NCBI GenBank assembly: GCA_013822735.1
Contig: PNKZ01000015.1
Location: forward strand, 62,001-126,000
Source: Pirellula sp.
GTDB taxonomy: Bacteria > Planctomycetota > Planctomycetia > Pirellulales > PNKZ01
DNA length: 64,000 nucleotides
Direction of reading: 5' to 3'
Below the pieces are notes generated by a model that did no database searches, was not told the origin of the DNA, and saw only the letters and a list, made by a program, of their open reading frames with translations. The position numbers were made by a program, and so were the translations under genes. Positions 61,881-64,000 of this stretch are shown here, piece after piece (position 1 is the stretch's first letter; each line of letters opens with the position of its first letter).

Positions 61881-61928
61881 CCGCCTGTTTCCAGCAGCCG
61901 CTGCGGCACATCGCATCAAGCAGGCGGC
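61880..61928 (+). terminator. Stem with 8-bp arms directly after the YHYH gene stop
   Basis: GCCGCCTG (61880-61887) and CAGGCGGC (61921-61928) are exact inverted copies, and a shorter GCAG/CTGC hairpin sits between them. The first base is the last of the stop codon. No U-tract follows, so termination is plausible but unproven. The remaining spacer to 62006 shows nothing else. Confidence 0.38.
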
Positions 61929-62006
61929 AATTGTTGCCTGAGCCGGCATCGCGGAGTAGCCTCTAAGCTTGCCTTCGCAACTCCCGAGCTTTCGAGGTTC
62001 CTCCGC

Positions 62007-63125
62007 ATGTCTCTCTCTCGCCGATCGCTGCTGCAACGCGGCACCGCCTACGCGCTCGCCGCCGGATTCGCATCGCCTTTCGTACATGGCGCCGAGCCGG
62101 CCAAGCCCCAAGCGCCTACAAAACCAAAAGCCGCGGCAAAGTCCAAAGCAAATCCCTATGCCGATGCCGTTTTTGTCGACGGCGAACCGTCGCAACCGGC
62201 TGCGGACTCGTTCACCGTCGTCGTGATGCCCGATACGCAGCACTACAGCGAGAAATTTCCCGAGCAATTTCATGCGCAAACGGAATGGATCGTCAAGAAC
62301 GTGAAGAACCGCCGCATTTCCGCGGTGCTGCAGCTCGGCGACGTCACGAATCACAACGCCGCCGCCGAATGGGAAGTCGCTCAAAAGGCGATGTCGAAGC
62401 TCGACGGCATAGTCCCGTACTTCATCACGCTCGGCAATCACGATTACAGCGAGCGGGGCGGGTGCAGCGATCGCACGACGCAATACAACGACTACTTTCC
62501 GCTTGCCAAGTTTCGCGAACGCCCCAACTTCGGCGGCACCTACGACCGCGAACCGGAACGGATGGAAAACAGTTATCAAACGTTCGCCGTGGGCGGACGA
62601 AAGTTCCTTGTGCTATCGCTCGAATTCGGACCGCGTAACGACGTCGTACGCTGGGCCAACGAAGTCGCCGCCAACTATGCCGATCACGAAGCGATTCTCA
62701 TTACGCACGCCTACATGTATTACGACGAAACGCGTTACGATTGGGCCAAATACGGCGAAAGCCAAACCTGGAACCCGCACCGCTACAAGGTCGCACTCAA
62801 CTCGAAGGACGACGTCAACGACGGCGAACAACTCTGGCAGAAGCTTGTGAGCAAGCACGAGAACTTCATTCTTACGCTCAACGGACACGTAATCGGCGAC
62901 GGCCTCGGTCGCACCGTCACGAAAACGCCGGCAGGCCGCGACGTACACCAGGTGCTCGTCAACTATCAAATGAAACCCAACGGCGGCGACGGCTGGCTGC
63001 GCCTGCTCGAATTCAAAGCCGACGGCCGTTCGGTGGCCGTCAGCGATTACTCGCCGACTTTAAAGCGACAAAACGTCTCGAAGCAAAATCGTTTCGACAT
63101 GACGATGTCGCCGGTGTCCGGCTAG
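62007..63125 (+). CDS. Tat-exported metallophosphoesterase
   Basis: A 372-residue calcineurin-like phosphoesterase. The twin-arginine signal SRRSLLQRG is followed by a hydrophobic AYALAAGFA segment, and a Lys/Pro/Ala linker leads into the catalytic domain. Dinuclear metal motifs are visible: MPDTQHY, LQLGDVTNHN and LGNHDYSE, then a later ITHAY and LNGHV, as in PF00149 enzymes. Substrate is unknown; members act on phosphomonoesters, diesters or cyclic nucleotides. The start is ATG 62007. It is followed by 434 non-coding bases rich in palindromes. Confidence 0.92.
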   Translation: MSLSRRSLLQRGTAYALAAGFASPFVHGAEPAKPQAPTKPKAAAKSKANPYADAVFVDGEPSQPAADSFTVVVMPDTQHYSEKFPEQFHAQTEWIVKNVKNRRISAVLQLGDVTNHNAAAEWEVAQKAMSKLDGIVPYFITLGNHDYSERGGCSDRTTQYNDYFPLAKFRERPNFGGTYDREPERMENSYQTFAVGGRKFLVLSLEFGPRNDVVRWANEVAANYADHEAILITHAYMYYDETRYDWAKYGESQTWNPHRYKVALNSKDDVNDGEQLWQKLVSKHENFILTLNGHVIGDGLGRTVTKTPAGRDVHQVLVNYQMKPNGGDGWLRLLEFKADGRSVAVSDYSPTLKRQNVSKQNRFDMTMSPVSG

Positions 63126-63209
63126 GTTAAGCCGCGGCGAACTCGAGCCACGAATCGACGCAACCCTCGAATCGATTGCGACACTTACGTCGCCGCTCGT
63201 TTTCAGGGT

Positions 63210-63236
63210 GCGCAGATAAGTCCCCGTTATCTGCGC
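63210..63236. repeat. Palindrome 1: perfect 10-bp arms
   Basis: GCGCAGATAA (63210-63219) and TTATCTGCGC (63227-63236) are exact inverted copies around a seven-base loop GTCCCCG. A nearly identical palindrome occurs 54 bases further on. This suggests a mobile or REP-like short element, or tandem binding sites. Confidence 0.8.
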
Positions 63237-63240
63237 GGCC

Positions 63241-63257
63241 GCTCGGGGAGCTTTTTT
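63241..63257 (+). terminator. Small stem followed by six T
   Basis: GCTC (63241-63244) and GAGC (63248-63251) surround GGG and are followed directly by TTTTTT (63252-63257). Form and position after the metallophosphoesterase fit an intrinsic terminator. The stem is short, and the adjacent palindrome 1 may contribute. Confidence 0.45.
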
Positions 63258-63263
63258 GGACAT

Positions 63264-63294
63264 GTGCGCAGATTACTCCCTGTTATCTGCGCAC
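63264..63294. repeat. Palindrome 2: second copy of the GTGCGCAGAT element
   Basis: GTGCGCAGAT (63264-63273) and ATCTGCGCAC (63285-63294) are exact inverted copies with an 11-base loop TACTCCCTGTT. The outer arms match palindrome 1, which has GTGCGCAGATAA at 63208-63219. The two copies are 54 bases apart. Confidence 0.8.
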
Positions 63295-63310
63295 CTCGCA
63301 AGACTCCGTC

Positions 63311-63345
63311 GACGTAAGTCCGTAATTCGCAGCCTGACTTACGTC
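63311..63345. repeat. Palindrome 3: GACGTAAGTC / GACTTACGTC
   Basis: GACGTAAGTC (63311-63320) and GACTTACGTC (63336-63345) are exact 10-bp inverted copies with a 15-base loop. It differs in sequence from palindromes 1 and 2. An echo ACTTACGTC at 63184 lies on the other side of them, so the pair may frame the element. Confidence 0.7.
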
Positions 63346-63559
63346 ATGGCCGCACTCCAGGCTTGCCGACCAACCACAAATTGCCAAAGACCAGCTCGCA
63401 CCATACCGGCTAAGCGAGACAATCTCCAGGCAACTTTTGGCCGGCCGACAGCTCGAAATATCTTGCGGTCCCGAGGCGGACGGACGCTTCGCAACACGGT
63501 AGAATTCGGGCAATCGCGCCGCCCTTCCATTCATCGTCGACCAACGGTCGTTCATTCCC

Positions 63560-64000
63560 ATGCCGCAACTTCCCATCGCCGCGCCGGAAGACATTGGTTT
63601 TGATGCCGCTCGGTTGGCGCGCGTTTATGAGCTTGCCGAGACCTGGACCGAGCGCGGGGAGATTCCTTCTGCGGCCGTCTGTGTCGGGCGACATGGAAAA
63701 ATGGTGTCGCCGCGGGCCTTCGGAAAGATGGGGCCGGAGCAGGACGCCGAGCCGATTCGCGATGACGCGTTGTTCCTCATGGCGTCGATCACCAAGCCCG
63801 TCGTCTATCTAGGGGCGATGCTGCTCGTCGAGCGCGGGCTCATCAATCTCACCGATCCGGTGACGAAATACCTTCCCGAGTTTGCCGCGCATCACAAAGA
63901 GAACACGTTGCTGCTGCATCTCTTCACGCATACTTCGGGCCTACCCGACATGCTGGAGAACAACACCGAGCTTCGTCGGGCCCACGCGCCGCTGTCGAAG
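63560..64000 (+). CDS. Serine hydrolase, beta-lactamase/penicillin-binding-protein family (N-terminal part)
   Basis: The first 147 residues of a class C beta-lactamase-like esterase; the rest is beyond the window. The start ATG 63560 gives MPQLPIAAPEDIGFDAARL. The nucleophile motif SITK (76-79) is intact, with Ser76 and Lys79 in the Ser-x-x-Lys arrangement. LINLTDPVTKYLPEF and THTSGLPD are family-typical. The Tyr-x-Asn motif and the last motif lie outside. There is no signal peptide, so a cytosolic esterase or peptidase role is likely; antibiotic resistance is unsupported. Confidence 0.87.
   Translation, partial: MPQLPIAAPEDIGFDAARLARVYELAETWTERGEIPSAAVCVGRHGKMVSPRAFGKMGPEQDAEPIRDDALFLMASITKPVVYLGAMLLVERGLINLTDPVTKYLPEFAAHHKENTLLLHLFTHTSGLPDMLENNTELRRAHAPLSK

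Larger units (their letters stand above)
63126..63559. other. 434-base gene-free spacer with four hairpin elements
   Basis: This stretch lies between the metallophosphoesterase and the serine hydrolase. It has no convincing gene. Three palindromes and a small stem with a T-tract occupy 63210-63345 and are listed next. An ACTTACGTC string recurs at 63184 and 63337, and its complement lies at 63311. The rest shows nothing I can support. Confidence 0.5.

Noticed and set aside
63256..63603. Open frame of 115 codons over the palindrome spacer
   Set aside because: It crosses the hairpins, is Arg-rich with no domain, and overlaps the better-supported hydrolase start at 63560.
1..64000. CRISPR arrays, tRNA or rRNA genes, insertion sequences, prophage
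   Set aside because: No regularly spaced repeats, tRNA-like arms, rRNA motifs, transposase or phage proteins were seen in the spacers or frames.

Overview
The window is bacterial, GC-rich, densely coded, and almost certainly from a planctomycete (Pirellulales-like). The evidence is family content, not a marker gene, because no rRNA or tRNA is visible. It includes a PduL/BMC shell/DeoR edge of a microcompartment locus, a heme CxxCH dehydrogenase-like protein with HEAT-like repeats, a DUF1559-type pseudopilin-like domain, an N-terminal LEPR-XLL-like motif on a giant surface protein, a Ser/Thr kinase with a DWG motif and WD40 propellers, and a small secreted protein ending in a CxYSLGYxRPG-like motif. 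Several starts are GTG or TTG, and Shine-Dalgarno sites are patchy.

Layout. 1-2 kb: the end of a microcompartment operon read leftward (DeoR regulator, PduL, BMC-H shell protein cut by the edge). 2-7.6 kb: a GNAT acetyltransferase facing a leftward housekeeping run (acidic protein, TPR protein, type-2-like IleS, PurN). 7.9-12.2 kb: a cytochrome/dehydrogenase-like protein, cyclase and thioesterase operon. 12.3-24 kb: leftward single genes, namely a 1132-residue orphan membrane protein, a DUF1559 protein, a secreted EEP nuclease-like protein, a lipoprotein, a four-CBS protein, a secreted HExxH protein and a bifunctional-nuclease-family protein. 24-26.5 kb: a two-gene glycan operon (sialidase-like plus an unknown secreted protein).

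26.6-35 kb is the most unusual region. A TolC-like lipoprotein is divergent from three tightly packed genes: a GAF-GAF-membrane-HlyD fusion, a periplasmic HlyD adaptor, and a PqqD-like/M50 protease/HlyD fusion. No ABC ATPase or RND pump lies beside them. Next come a small secreted protein and a 460-base spacer with stacked hairpins that leads into a 3709-residue surface protein. Only 18 bases later is a 1747-residue transmembrane kinase with 21 WD40-like repeats, which would make three seven-bladed propellers. I propose, as inference, an envelope export/processing system next to its surface substrate and a sensor kinase.

52-64 kb: a YHS/TRASH-like secreted protein, leucyl aminopeptidase, a Rieske oxygenase, an operon of UDP-glucuronate decarboxylase-like protein and MtnA, a PcrA/UvrD helicase, a YHYH-domain protein, a Tat-exported metallophosphoesterase, a cluster of palindromes, and the start of a beta-lactamase-family serine hydrolase cut by the right edge. 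I see no insertion sequence, prophage or CRISPR array.
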